This document shows, piece by piece, positions 1-11,775 of a DNA stretch of 64,000 nucleotides. Below the pieces are notes generated by a model. That model made no database searches, was not told the DNA's origin, and was given only the letters and a program-made list of their open reading frames with translations. Position numbers and translations under genes: made by a program. Origin of the DNA: Megalobrama amblycephala. Lineage: Eukaryota > Chordata > Actinopteri > Cypriniformes > Xenocyprididae. How positions within the stretch are numbered: the first letter of the stretch is position 1; each line of letters opens with the position of its first letter. The stretch covers positions 28,229,581 through 28,293,580 of the forward strand of contig NC_063052.1 in the NCBI RefSeq assembly GCF_018812025.1, read 5' to 3'.

Positions 1-2830
1 TCAAGAAGGTTATTCCAGAGTTTCGGAGCCAAATGTGAAAACGATATCCTAGGTATATCCTAGATTTAGATATCCTAGGTACAACCAGAAGTCCAGAGTT
101 TTGTGATCTTAAAGAGCGTGAAGGATTGTAGGGCAATAGAAGATCAGTTAAGTACACAGGAGCTAAACCGTTTAGAGCCTTATAGGTCATTAGCAATACT
201 TTATAATCGATACGGAACTTAATGGGTAACCAGTGTAGAGATGATAAAATTGGTGTTATATGATCATATTTTCTTGACCTAGTAAGAACTCTAGCAGCTG
301 CATTTTGTACTAATTGTAGCTTATTTATTGAGGAAGCAGGACAACCAGCTAATAATGCATTACAGTAATCTTGTCGAGACGTCATGAAAGCATGAACTAA
401 CTTTTCTGCATCAGAAATAGATAACATATTCCATATCTTAGCAATGTTTCTGAGGTGGAAGAAGGCTGTTTTTGTAACATATGAAATATGATTTTCAAAA
501 GACAAGTTGCTGTCTAATATAACACCCAGGTCTTTAACTGTCGAGGATGGAGTAACAGGACATCCTTCTAAATGCAGATTGTAGTCTGAAAGATTCTGTG
601 TACAGGTTTTTGGCCCAATAAGTAACACTTCAGTCTTATCTGAATTTAATAGAAGAAAATTACTAGTCATCCAATGTTTTACTTCTTTAACACACTCTGT
701 CAAATTGGATAATTTAGAGATTTCATCTGGTTGTGTTGAAATATATAACATATATTCATTGGCATAGCAGTGGAAACTAATTCCATGTTTTCTTATAATA
801 TTGCCGAGTTGGCAGCATGTCTATTGAAAATAGCAGAGGGCCTAACACAGATCCTTGCGGCACTCCATAGTTAACTATCGTTATCTTAGATTTTTCCCCT
901 TTTATATAAACAAAATTGTGACTGTCTGATAGGTATGACATAAACCACCGTAATGCCTGGCCCTGAATATAGTGTCTATAGATCTACAGTATAGTGTCGA
1001 ACGCAGCACTGAGATCAAGTAACACTAGTATTGAGACACAGCCTTGGTCAGAAGCTAGAAGTAAGTCGTTTGTAATTTTAATGAGCACAGTTTCTGTGCT
1101 ATGATGAGATCTGAATCCTGACTGAAATTTTTCATAGATAGTGTTTTTTTGCAAAAAGGAGCACAATTGGGCCGACACCACTTTTTCTAGTATTTTAGAC
1201 ATAAATGGAAGATTTGAAATCGGTCTGTAATTTGCTAATACATTTGGATCTAATTGTGGTTTCTTAATGAGAGGCTTAATAACTGCTAGCTTGAACGGTC
1301 TTGGGAAGTGACCTAGAGATAAAGACGAGTTGATAATATTGAGAAGAGGCTCTTCTGCTACAGGTAACAATTTTTACAGTAGTTTAGTGGGTATTGGATC
1401 TAAAAAACATGTTGTTGGTTTAGATGCAGTGATAAGTTTATTTAGCTCTTCCTGTCCTATAGTTGTAAAGCACTGCAACTGTTCTTGAGGGGTGATAATT
1501 GAGGTTGAATCATAAAACTCTGTTAAAGGTTGTACATTTACAATTGTATTTCTGATACTTTCGATTTTCTCAGTAAAGAAATTCATAAAGTCATCACTAC
1601 TAAACTGTAATGAAATGTTTTGTTCTGGTGATGTCTGTTTATTTGTTAATCTAGCCACTGTACTAAACAAGAACCTTGGGTTGTTTTGGTTATTTTCAAT
1701 AAGTTTGCGGAGATGCTCGGCCCTGGCTGCTTTTAGAGTTTTTCTATAACGGGATGAGCTGTCTTTCCACGCGATTCTGAAGACCTCTAAACGACTTTGT
1801 CTCCATTTGCGTTCTAGATTACGAGTTTCTCTTTTGATAGCGCGAATAATACTGTTGTACCAAGGTACAGTATTTTTCTCTCTAACCTTTTTAAATCTCA
1901 TCGGTGCAACAGTATCTAATGCACTAGTGAAAATGGTGCACATGCTGCTAGTCATTTTCTCGAGATCATTTGTGTGTTTAGGTACGATGAGCAGCTGAGA
2001 CTGATCAGGCAGTTTATTTGTGAATTTATCTATAGTTGTCGGGAGAATTGTTCTGCCTAGTCGATATCGCAGCGCAATTTGACAAATATCATCAGTATGC
2101 AGTACGCAAGTTACAAGGTAGTGATCAGTGACATCATCACTTTGCAGTAGAATTTCTATAACGGTTGGATTGATTCCATGTGATATAATTAAATCTAGTG
2201 TATGATTAAAATGGTGAGTGGGTCCAGTGACGTTTTGTTTGACCCCAAAGGAGTTTAGTAAATCTGTAAACGCAGCCCCTAATGCATCATTTGTATTGTC
2301 TACATGAATGTTAAAATCTCCAACAATCAGCGCTTTATCAACGTTGACCAATAGCTCTGAGAGAAAGTCTGCAAACTCTTTTAGGAAATCAGCATAAGGC
2401 CCTGGAGGTCTATAAAAGGTAATTAATGCAAGAGATAGTAGCAACTTTTTACTTATATCTGAGATTGTAACATTTAGCATAAGAATTTCAAATGAATTAA
2501 ACCTGTAGTTTGTTTTCTGAGTAACGTTAATAATATCTCTATAGATTGTTGCTACACCACCGCCACGGCCAATCAGACGGCATTTATTTTTATAACAGTA
2601 GCCAGGTGGACAAGACTCATTAAGACCAAAATAATCATTTGGTTTAAGTCATGTTTCAGTAAGGCAAATTACATCAAAACTATTATCTGTGATCATTTCA
2701 TTCATAATAACCGCCTTAGGTGTCAGCGATCTAATGTTTAGTAGCCCTAGCTTTAGAAATTGTTTTTGTTCAGTAATTTTGCAAATTTCTGGTTTGATCA
2801 CGATCAGGTTTTTTCTAGATCCTTTATTTT
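1..2830 (-). pseudogene. LINE ORF2: APE endonuclease plus reverse transcriptase, broken
   Basis: ORF2 of an L2-like LINE nicks target DNA and copies the element RNA at the nick. The endonuclease part (about 2800-1374, minus) shows the LTET-type motif with a stop after it near 2650, then VGDFNIHVD and a DHYLV motif near the end of the domain. The RT part (1370 down to 1) has [32 protein letters not shown] and [10 protein letters not shown] (motif A). A stop separates the endonuclease ORF (1374-2480) from the RT ORF (984-1370). The YADD catalytic box is mutated to YANE near 760, and more frameshifts follow. It cannot make active enzyme. Confidence 0.85.
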
Positions 2831-2999
2831 ATTGTTAAACCTCACTATTCGGGGAATAAACACAGTTTCTATAGACTGTACTACACTCACATTTCTATCA
2901 ATTAAGTGGGCAGAACACAGACTGTGATTTGAGGTTTGACTTAATAGTCATACGGTGCGAAGCGTCTTGGAGATGTTCTCTGGCAGAAGATCAGCTCCG

Positions 3000-3340
3000 A
3001 TTCTGCTGGGGTGCAGGCCATCAGCACAGAAGAGCCTAGGTCGCTCCCAGAAAAGATTATAATTATTTATAAAGAGCAGCTTCTGTTCATTACACCAAGA
3101 CATCAACCATTAATTTAAAGCAAATAATCTACTGAACCTTTCATGTCCTCGTCGGTACGTCGAAAGCGGTCCGGACACGGTGATCTTTGTCGCGGGCGTT
3201 GTAGCTCGTACCATCTCGATCAGGCTGCTGAAGTCCTGCTTCAGCACATCCGTCTGCCGCAGCTTGGTGTCGTTCACCCCCGCGTGCAGCACTACAGCTC
3301 CAGTGCGACGGCATGCGGTAATAAATATTTGCATATGTAT
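3000..3340 (-). pseudogene. LINE ORF1 fragment with SGNH-hydrolase-like region
   Basis: The minus-strand frame at 3110-3367 contains VVLHAGVNDTKLRQTDVLK, then ITVSGPLSTYRRGHERFSRL. These are the HAGxND and GPLP blocks of the esterase-like ORF1 found in fish L2/CR1 LINEs. Such ORF1 proteins act as lipid-esterase or RNA-binding companions of ORF2. The domain start is missing (5' truncation near 3340), and the remainder reads through 3110-3000 with stops. It lies directly upstream of ORF2 in the same orientation, as expected. Confidence 0.7.
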
Positions 3341-3365
3341 GAGACAATATTTTAATTTAAATTTC

Positions 3366-3572
3366 ATTAGTTTTAACGTTGTTTTAAATTACGGTAAAAA
3401 AGTAGTAAAGTCATTTAATTGGGTGGCTGCTACATGGACCACCAAAACAGCGTGATCTGCTCTATGTAGTGACGTCATTGCGTACAAAAACCTCCCATTT
3501 CTTTGGCTGACTCCAACCAATAAACGACTTTACTACTCTTTTACTGTAATATGAAACTCAGTTAAAACTAAT
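3366..3572. mobile_element. Palindromic MITE-like element
   Basis: The left arm 3366-3412 (ATTAGTTTTAAC...AGTAGTAAAGTC) is repeated in inverted orientation at 3526-3572, with roughly 80% match over 47 bases. The core of about 110 bases contains TGACGTCA, a CRE-type palindrome, near 3470-3477. There is no coding capacity. Target-site duplications are not clear because the flanks are AT-rich. It resembles a small non-autonomous DNA transposon. Confidence 0.6.
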
Positions 3573-4549
3573 GATATTTTAATGAAAACATGGATTTTAA
3601 CTTAAGGCACAGAACTATTTTATTGTTTTCAGAGAAACGTGCGATTAATGAAAAACGAAGCCCCACATTGTTTCCAGTCACGTGAATGCTACACTTTGCG
3701 TCAGAATGTTTGAACCCAGACCATTAGCCTACTATATGAAAGTTCCAGTAAGTCCATTTACTAAACATTTTAAATATATAAGCCTGTAGCCTATATTACA
3801 TCATCATATGCTCTATGTCATACAATAAAATAACAGCACAATTTACTTGCATCGAACAATTCAGTAGTAGTCTATGTAGTAATTATTATTCTTTTTGTTG
3901 ATCCATTTCATTTATTGCCAAACTTTAATATGTGAATTATATTATTGAAATAAACACATTTAGCGTCGTCAGGCTTTTATTTGTGTTTAATGGATAAAAC
4001 AACTGAGCTGCGATCTCAGGTTTATGGCTGCTGTAAATTTTACCTGCCACAAGATGGCACGGTTTTCAACACTTTTGATGCTTTGAATCCTTTCCCGAAA
4101 CGTTCAGAGAAAAGCTTCAAACTTTTAAGAGGCTTCATTTTTCCATTTTTGAAGGAAGAACGTTTATGCGTGGTTATTGAAAAAACAAAAAAACTTAAGT
4201 CACTGAAATAAGGCCAAAAAATAATATTATATGTGTGTTCACAAGACTTCTGGGTATTGGAGATTGTAGACTAGAGTTTTTGCTACAGAATGATGTAAAA
4301 ATTATGCTGCCTGCTTGTTCATATAAAACAATAGTGAGATTTAAAGTTTCTAAAACATCTTTGGTCAAGAAACACAGTATTCGTGGAGGCATGAATCATC
4401 ATGAATAATGGGTCATTTACACCTGAGAAGACAAAAGAATCGCATAATGAGTTGTAATGACCTGCATAAATAATAAGCTCTTTCAGTCAGGTAGGCTGTG
4501 AAAAATCACACCCTCTGTGATCATGTCTCAAGCTCATCATGGTGTATGT
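3573..4549. other. AT-rich spacer, no gene seen
   Basis: This 1-kb stretch lies between the MITE and the G1 LTR. A 76-residue frame at 3981-4211 has no recognisable motif, no neighbouring splice or gene context and low-complexity composition, so I do not call it a gene. I see no repeat with a match elsewhere in the window. Confidence 0.5.
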
Positions 4550-6350
4550 TGTAGCACACATGACCACAATATACATAAACCACTTTCTAATAGTCTGGAC
4601 CAGATCAGAAGTCTATGTTCGCTCTTGAGCCAGAGTTGCAGCAAGACAAGAGAAATGATGACAGGAGACAGAACTATAATTAAAAGGCAAGTATTATTCT
4701 TTTGTATTTATTGTATAAAATTGTTTCATTGGGGAGAAAAAAACAACAACTGGAAAAACCCCAAAATGGCAGCAAAAAATAAAAACAGAAAAAACAACAA
4801 TAATACAATTCACAAAAGAAAACTTTTTGTTGAACTTCTTGAAATAAAGCTTTTATATTCCTATGACTCTTTGTGTGTTATTTAATTCTGTAGTTGATTA
4901 TATAATACTTATATATATATATATATATATATTATAAATTATTATATTATACAAGTTTATTTTATATTTTATTATATTATAGTAGTTTAGTTATTTAATT
5001 AGTTTATTATTCTTTAATTAGCTTTAGCATTATTAATTTACCCAGTTTAATTTCGAATCGAGTCCTTTTCAATCAATTTTCTTTGCTGGAAATGACTCAA
5101 CCAATTTAAACAGGACTTTAGCTCTGTTCAATGTCCTGTTTCAGTGTTCAGTTAAAGCACACAGATACGCAACTCCAAGATAAAAAAATGGAAAAGGGAA
5201 AAAAAGGGAAAAATGTTCCTGTTCTCAGAATACGTATGATCCTACCACTTTGAAGAAACAATGTAATGTTGTTCAAGCTCAAGAAAACCAGGTTGGGCCG
5301 CCAGTTTCCGCCAATGTTGAGCACTCCTCGTTGATGGCAGAAACGGTTCTAACTCAGAACTCCAAGAAACTCCTCGTTCAATTTTAAAGAGATGCAGAAG
5401 GACCGGAACATCGAGAGAAAAAGGGAAGAAGGAAAAAAACAAAACAAACAAACAAAAAAACAACAACCTTGCAAAGACAAGGCAGAAAAATCACAATTAA
5501 TTCCCATTTAACAGCATTAACATTTCAAATGATCATTTTCAGCACAATAAATGCTCCAAAACACATCAATACACATCTCAACACTTATTTCTTTCTTTTA
5601 TCACATTTCTTAACATAAATACAACTACATTAATAAAGAATAACGTCTTAAGAGTGACGTATGTGCACTCAATTAGCTTGTAGCTCGTAGCACATGGCCC
5701 GCATATTTAGCAAGAACTCCACGTGAGCTACGTTACACTCATCACACTCATAAAGTTAGAAAACGGATATAAACACTTTTAAACAGCAAATAAACAGCTG
5801 ATTTAGATAATAAATTCACATAGGTACTCATTTCTCACATATTTCACAGAAAACATACATCACAGTATCATTTAAGAACACTTGACTCACAAAAGACTGG
5901 AAAAATGCAGAAAACATAACCAATATGGTGATTTATGAGCTCACTTACCAAGGATAAATTGACAAAGATCAGAAATAGTATCGATGTAACAAGGAAATCT
6001 GCTCTATGCAGTTTTCGTCAGATGAATCGTCTCAACTTCTCACTCAATCTTTATGGACTTTAGAACCGCGATTAACATGCATCACTACTCAATCGGCCAT
6101 TTCACTTCACTCCGTGACGAGAGACTGTTCACCTCCGCTAAGCGCGAGAGATGATGCAACACACTAAGGGTGGAGCTATTCTTAATTGTTTAATTTAATT
6201 ATTTTTTCAATTTGTGATATTTTCTATATTTCTTCAATAATATTTAATTTTTTTAAACATTAAAATAAATCAATAAAATTGTTTTCATGTGCATTTTAAT
6301 TTCTTTCTCTTTTTTACAGGTTGAACATGGCTATGGTAACCTAGGTTACA
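4550..6350 (-). repeat. G1 3' LTR
   Basis: The stretch 4550-about 4900 matches 13765-about 14110 base for base with scattered differences, starting at TGTAGCACAC in both copies. On the minus strand the LTR ends ...GTGTGCTACA and starts TGTAACCTAGG at 6350, giving the usual TG...CA ends. It is directly preceded by the purine run AGAGGGGAGAG (6351-6361). An (AT)n run lies at 4909-4931. No protein is coded here; a 74-residue frame at 5242-5466 is treated as noise. Confidence 0.7.
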
Positions 6351-6362
6351 CTCTCCCCTCTG
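6351..6362 (-). promoter_or_regulatory. Polypurine tract of G1
   Basis: On the minus strand this reads as a purine run (CAGAGGGGAGAG) abutting the TG of the 3' LTR. This is the expected position of the plus-strand primer in reverse transcription. Confidence 0.6.
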
Positions 6363-6633
6363 GAATATATGCACGTCCCGTTGCATCTACAGGTGGACTA
6401 CAGGGGCAACGACTGACTCTTCTAAAGAAGAACTGAAAGCTTCATTTAGACACTGCAACAAGGACTGAATTACTAAGGTAAGTGGATTACCTAACTGGGG
6501 ATATTCAAATTTTTTAGAGGAGCATCTGGGGCCAATGTTGTCTTCAGGTTCCGGCTCTTTTCTTCATTTTGAATGTTTTTAGTGTGACTCCTCTCATTTG
6601 AGGTCAGATTTCTTTCCTTACTCTCTGACTCAG

Positions 6634-6679
6634 AATTGATTGGTGCTGTCTCAACAATTTGAGACAGCACCAATCAATT
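6634..6679. repeat. Perfect 21-bp inverted repeat with 4-base loop
   Basis: The arm 6634-6654 (AATTGATTGGTGCTGTCTCAA) is followed after CAAT by its exact reverse complement at 6659-6679. It lies in the 3' part of G1 pol. A two-copy direct repeat (AGGGACATAGAGGATTGTTC) follows at about 6680-6730. Together they look like a local template-switch rearrangement. Confidence 0.85.
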
Positions 6680-9600
6680 CAGGGACATAGAGGATTGTTC
6701 CAATTCATTCAGGGACATAGAGGATTGTTCTGGTCTTTGCTCCACTGAGACATCTGGTTTGGTACAACTGGATTCAGGCTCATCCACACGTTTCCACTCC
6801 CACAGGTTCATCTTCTCCTTCCACAGGCTTCCATCCAGGTAAGTATTCCCTTGCAGGTTCTTCAGGATTACTCTCCACAGATTCCTGAGCAGATAAGTAC
6901 TTCCTAGGATCAAGGACAGGTAAGTTGGATGCAACTTATCGAACACAAGGTGAGTGCTCAAGGCCTGTAATGATTTGAGTTTCAGAGGCCAATGTTCTTC
7001 CAGGTACATAATGGGGAATTTGCTCATCCTCAGACTCTGAGCATTCAGAAACATATTCTGACTCCGTTATCCCTCCATTATCAGCAGAAACTCTGGTTCT
7101 AGGCCATCGAACTTCTTTCTGCTTTGGTTGTTCTTCGGAGTTGCTTGGCTGCAAAAACCCACAGGGTAGCAATAAGTCCCGGTGCAACGTCCGGAGAGGA
7201 CCACATCTTCTCTCTGGTTGGACAGTGTATACTAGCAGATCGTGGACTTTTCTGACAACCACATGAACATATTGTTCCCATTTGTCAGCCAGTTTGTGCT
7301 TTCCTCTCAATCACACGTTCCTTACAAGAACTCGGTCGCCCTCTTCCAAGGTTGAAGCAACCACATGCTTGTCAAATCTTCTTTTATTACGCTCAGCTAC
7401 CTTCCCAGCATTTTTAGTAGCCACCTTGTAATTCTCACGCAACCAATTCTTTAGATCCTGCACGTATTGAGAGTGCGACTTGATGGGAGTGTCTGCTGGC
7501 AATCCGAAAGCCAGATCAACAGGCAGACGGGGTTGTCGCCCAAACATGAGTTTGTAAGGAGTGTACCCAGTGGTGTCAGTGCAGGTGCAGTTATAAGCGT
7601 GTACTAAGGGCTTTACGAACTCCTTCCAATGAGACTTTTTATTTTCCAGTGTCCCCAGCATCTGGAGAAGTGTACGATTAAATCGTTCTACTGGATTGAC
7701 TCTCGGGTGGTATGGGGTAGTCCTTGTCTTGTGAATTCCTGTGACCTTACACAATTCCTTTATTGTGTGTGATTCAAAGTCTGCCCCTTGGTCACTATGT
7801 AGTTTCTCCGGAAACCCATAGTGCACCAAAAAAATTGTCCCACAGGCTCTTAGCAACGGTTTGTCATCATGAAGGTTCTTTAACACCATGTCTCTCAATG
7901 TGGTGGGCAGTGCCAACTGATAGTGAGAGGCTCCACGCTCCTGCCTCCTCCTATAGAGCACTCCATTTCTCAGCTCAAGTCGGTTCCACTCTTTAGACTA
8001 CAGACTCATGGTAGGTGGCTGGTCTCTCAGGTTACAAGGTTTCACACCTTTCTCCATCCATTCAATAACAATTCTTATTTCTGGATCTTTCCTCTGCAGG
8101 TCTGCCAAGGAAGTTTCTGACAGATGAGGAAGATCTGGAAGACCATGTTTATCTTCATGTTGGAACTCATTTGGCAGAGCATCCTCATGGTGAGTAAGGG
8201 ATTCAACTAAGGTAAGTGAGGAGTGAGAAGGGCTGGGATTTTAAAATGACCCCACTATCTGATGCCTTTTACAGATCGCCTTTATTGTGTCTGCCATGAG
8301 AACAGATGACTCAGCTCCTGGCCCCATGAGATGGTGTAAGGTGAACTGCTTAATTCTTTATCTCTCCTTTCGTGAGACCAGGTCATCTAGAGGCTCTCCA
8401 TGCGGTCGTCGGGACAGCCTGTCAGCATCTTGATTTTGGCTACCTACTCTGTACTGCAGCTTAAAGTTGTAAGTTGACAAGCTGGACAGTCAGCGGTAAC
8501 TAGTGGCATCAAGCTTTGCTGAAGTTAGAATATATGTCAAGGGATTGATATCCGTTATGATTGTAAATTCTGCACCATAGAGGTAGTCGCTAAACTTGGA
8601 GGTGACTGCCCATTTTAGCTCCAAAAACTCTAGTTTGTGCGCATGGTATCTACTTTCACCCTTGGTCAATCCTCTACTAGCAAAGGCTATGACGCACATC
8701 TGCCCCTCCTGCTCCTGGTATAAAGCTGCACCAAGCCCAGAGGTACTGGCGTTGGTGTGGAGCACATAGGGAAGCTTGGGGTTAGCAAAGCCCAAAATAG
8801 GTGTAGACGTAAGCTTTCCAATTATGGAGTCAAAAGCACTCTGACAATCTGGAGTCCATCGATCACCAAACTCTTCCTTGGGGTTGAAGCACCCCCCATC
8901 CTTCTGTTTCTCATTACTGCTCTTCCGAAGTGGAGGATATCCCGCTGTTAGGTCGGTGAGAGGTTTAATGATCTTGGAGTAGTCACACACAAATCTCCGG
9001 TAGTATCCGGCAAAACCTAAAAAGGACCTCAACTCTTTTAGGTTTGTTGGCCTTGGCCAGGTCTTTAAGGCCTCAACTTTCGCTGGATCAGTTTCTACCC
9101 CATCTTGTGAGACTATATGGCCCAGATACCTCACTGACGTATGGAAGAATCGACATTTCTCAGGTGACAATTTCAGCCCATACTCCTTCAGTCGGTTGAG
9201 AACTTGCAGCAATCTGGATTCGTGCTCTTCTAGAGTCTTTGAAAATACTATGAGGTCATTGATGAAAACTAACACCTGTTTCCTGTTCAAGTCTCCCATG
9301 CACCGTACCATTAATCTTTGGAACGTGCTCGGTGCATTGGTAATCCCCTGCGGCATTCTGTTGAATTCCCAGAATCCAAGTGGGCAGACAAAGACCTCCT
9401 CTAGGTTTGGTAAGGCGTATGCATCCTTAATCATTTACGAGTTGAGCTTTCGAAAGTCGATGCACAGCCGCACTGTACCATCCTTCTTACGGACAACAAC
9501 TATGGGTGATGCAAACGGAGACTCAGATTCACGGATGACACCAGCCTCTAATTGTTCTTGGAGGTGCTTTCTCACAGCATCAATGTCTTGGGGATGGATG

Positions 9601-10097
9601 GGTCGGGCTCTGTGTTTGAACAGTGTTTCGTCATTCAACTTTATCTGATGTTTGACTTTATCAGTGTTGCCGTAGTCAAGGTTGTGCAGGGAGAAGACTT
9701 CAGGCGTTGAGTTCAACAATTTCAATATCTTCTCTTTCCAGGTTGTGGGCAGGGGGGAGTCACCAAATTCGAAGGTAAGGTTAGCACAGGTAAGTGTTTC
9801 TTCCTCAGCTTTGACATCTGAACTCTGATGCTGGAGGCTCGAAGGAAGGGACCGAAGGAGGCTCGATTGTCACCCACTTCTCTGTATGGGGGCCATGTAG
9901 GTGGACAAAGCCGTCCAAGACAACTGTGCTTCCTGCAGGAACAACTTCAGGGGAGTTTACACTCAACTCTACATAACCCAGAGTCTCAATGCTGGCTTGT
10001 CTCCACCTGGCTTCCAAAACTTTAAGTACTGCTTGGTAACCATGGAAGCTTGACTGAAAGTTAGCTGCATTTTCTTTAGCACACTTGCTGTAAAGCA

Positions 10098-11347
10098 ATT
10101 AAATTAAATTAAATTAAATTCACATTTATTTGTATAGCGCTTTTCACGATACATATCATTTCAAAGCAGCTTTACAGAGAATGCATGTCGACGTTACAAT
10201 TTAAAGAATGCAGTTAGCAAATAATGTAATGATTAAGGCAATTAATTTACAATCACTGTTAGCAGTTTAACTGAAGGTAGAAGCAATGAGCTCCTGGAAA
10301 AATTAATTACATTAACAATAATTAGGATATAGAAATTGTGCAATGTGCATGTTGATCCAGATGATTGCATCTTCTGAAATCCTCGCAGGAGTTGGCGCCG
10401 TCTCTTCATAGGTGTTGGTCATCTGAGGTCTTCTTAACATTAAGCAAAGATAGTCATGTGCAATTGGTCTGATATGAGATGCATTATGTGAATGCTTGGC
10501 TAAAGAGATGCATCTTTAATGTAGATTTAAACTGGGTGAGCGAGTCTGAGCCCTGAACATTATCAGGAAGGCTATTCCAGAGTTTCGGAGCCAAATGTGA
10601 AAACGCTCTCCCTCCTTTCGTGGACTTAGATATCCTAGGTACAACCAGAAGTCCAGAGTTTTGTGATCTTAAAGAGCGTGAAGGATTGTAGGGCGATAGA
10701 AGATCGGTTAAGTACACAGGAGCTAAACCATTTAGAGCCATATAGGTCATTAGCAATACTTTATAATCGATACGGAACTTAATGGGTAACCAGTGTAGAG
10801 ATGATAAAATTGGTGTTATATGATCATATTTTTCTGTATCTTAGCAATGTTTCTGAGGTGGAAGAAGGCTGTTTTTGTAACATATGAAATATGATTTTCA
10901 AAGGATAAGTTGCTGTCTAATATAACACCCAGGTCTTTAACTGTCGAGGATGGAGTAACAGTACATCCTTCTAAATGCAGATTGTAGTCTGAAAGATTCT
11001 GTGTACAGGTTTTTGGCCCAATAAGTAATACTTCAGTCTTATCTGAATTTAATAGAAGAAAATTACTAGTCATTCAATGTTTTACTTATTTAATACATTC
11101 TGTCAGATTGGATAATTTAGAGATTTCATCTGGCTGTGTTGAAATATATAACTGAATATCATCGGCATAGCAGTGGAGACTAATTCCATGTTTTCTTATA
11201 ATATTGCAGAGTGGCAGCATGTAGATTGAAAATAGCAGAGGGCCTAACACAGATCCTTGTGGCACTCCATAGTTTACTATCGTGATCTTAGATTTTTCCC
11301 CGTTTATATAAACAAAACTGTGACGACCTAAACCACCGTAATGCCTA
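10098..11347 (-). mobile_element. 5'-truncated L2-like LINE copy in G1, 10-bp TSD
   Basis: The ten bases CTGTAAAGCA occur at 10088-10097 and 11348-11357, bracketing the insert. The 3' end is the (ATTTA)n tail at 10098-10120, followed by a 3' UTR containing the fish motif TTTATTTGTATAGCGCTTTT. The RT part includes an intact CYADDIQLYIS box (about 11165) and downstream thumb sequence (10484-11073). It has an internal deletion of about 170 bases near 10830 relative to the copy at 1-983. It interrupts G1 pol inside the residues DVLYS. Confidence 0.9.
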
Positions 11348-11775
11348 CTGTAAAGCACATCTAAAGAGTTGGTCCCAACTAGAATTTGGGAAACACTTGT
11401 TAAATCTGGCACCACCAGGGCCAGGGTGGGGACTTCAACTTCAGTCCCTATGAATGCTTTGGGGAATTTCAGGGTTAACTCAATGTACCCCAGATACGGC
11501 ACAGCCTGTCCATTAGCTCCTTCTACCTCCAGCAAGTTTTCCAATGGCTTCAAGGGGAAGTTTTTCAAATTTAATTCATAAAATGACTAAGGAACTGTGG
11601 TCACCTGCAACCCTCTGTCTAAAAGGCAATCCACTTCTCTCTCTCCAATGGTAATCTTGGCTGTGCATTTTATGCCCACAAGCCCATTTGGCAAGTGTTT
11701 CAATGGCGGTGCACCATTGTTGTTCACATCATGTTTGTAACATTCAGGGTGACACTCTGAATGTCTGGTCTCCAT

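Larger units (their letters stand above)
1..3340 (-). mobile_element. L2/CR1-clade LINE, degenerate, 3' end outside the window
   Basis: Read on the minus strand this is an SGNH-esterase ORF1 remnant (about 3000-3340), then an endonuclease plus reverse transcriptase ORF2 (about 2830 down to 1). The first 980 bases are near-identical to the second copy at 10564-11330, so both belong to one family. The 3' UTR and tail of this copy lie left of the window. Stops and frameshifts break both ORFs, so it is dead. The clade call rests on the combination of esterase ORF1, APE-type endonuclease and RT, which is typical of fish L2/CR1 elements. Confidence 0.85.
6494..11775 (-). pseudogene. G1 pol: protease, RT, RNase H, integrase (dead)
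   Basis: Pol of a gypsy retroelement, which cuts its own polyprotein, makes cDNA and integrates it. Protease (about 11775-11590) shows LLDRGLQVTTVP, where DTG became DRG. After the LINE insertion the frame resumes at 10098. RT begins at 9725 (SPIVVVRKKDGTVRLCIDF), has a stop near 9435, lacks the LDL motif-A segment by deletion, and has FINDLIVF in place of the FxDD box. RNase H has NAST where an aspartate is expected (about 8745). Integrase (7311-7961 onward) lacks the zinc finger and first catalytic Asp by deletion but keeps HSDQGADFES and the later Glu region. The C-terminal part runs to 6494. It is non-functional. Confidence 0.82.

Noticed and set aside
3981..4211. 76-residue plus-strand frame
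   Set aside because: No motif, no supporting gene structure; its length is expected by chance.
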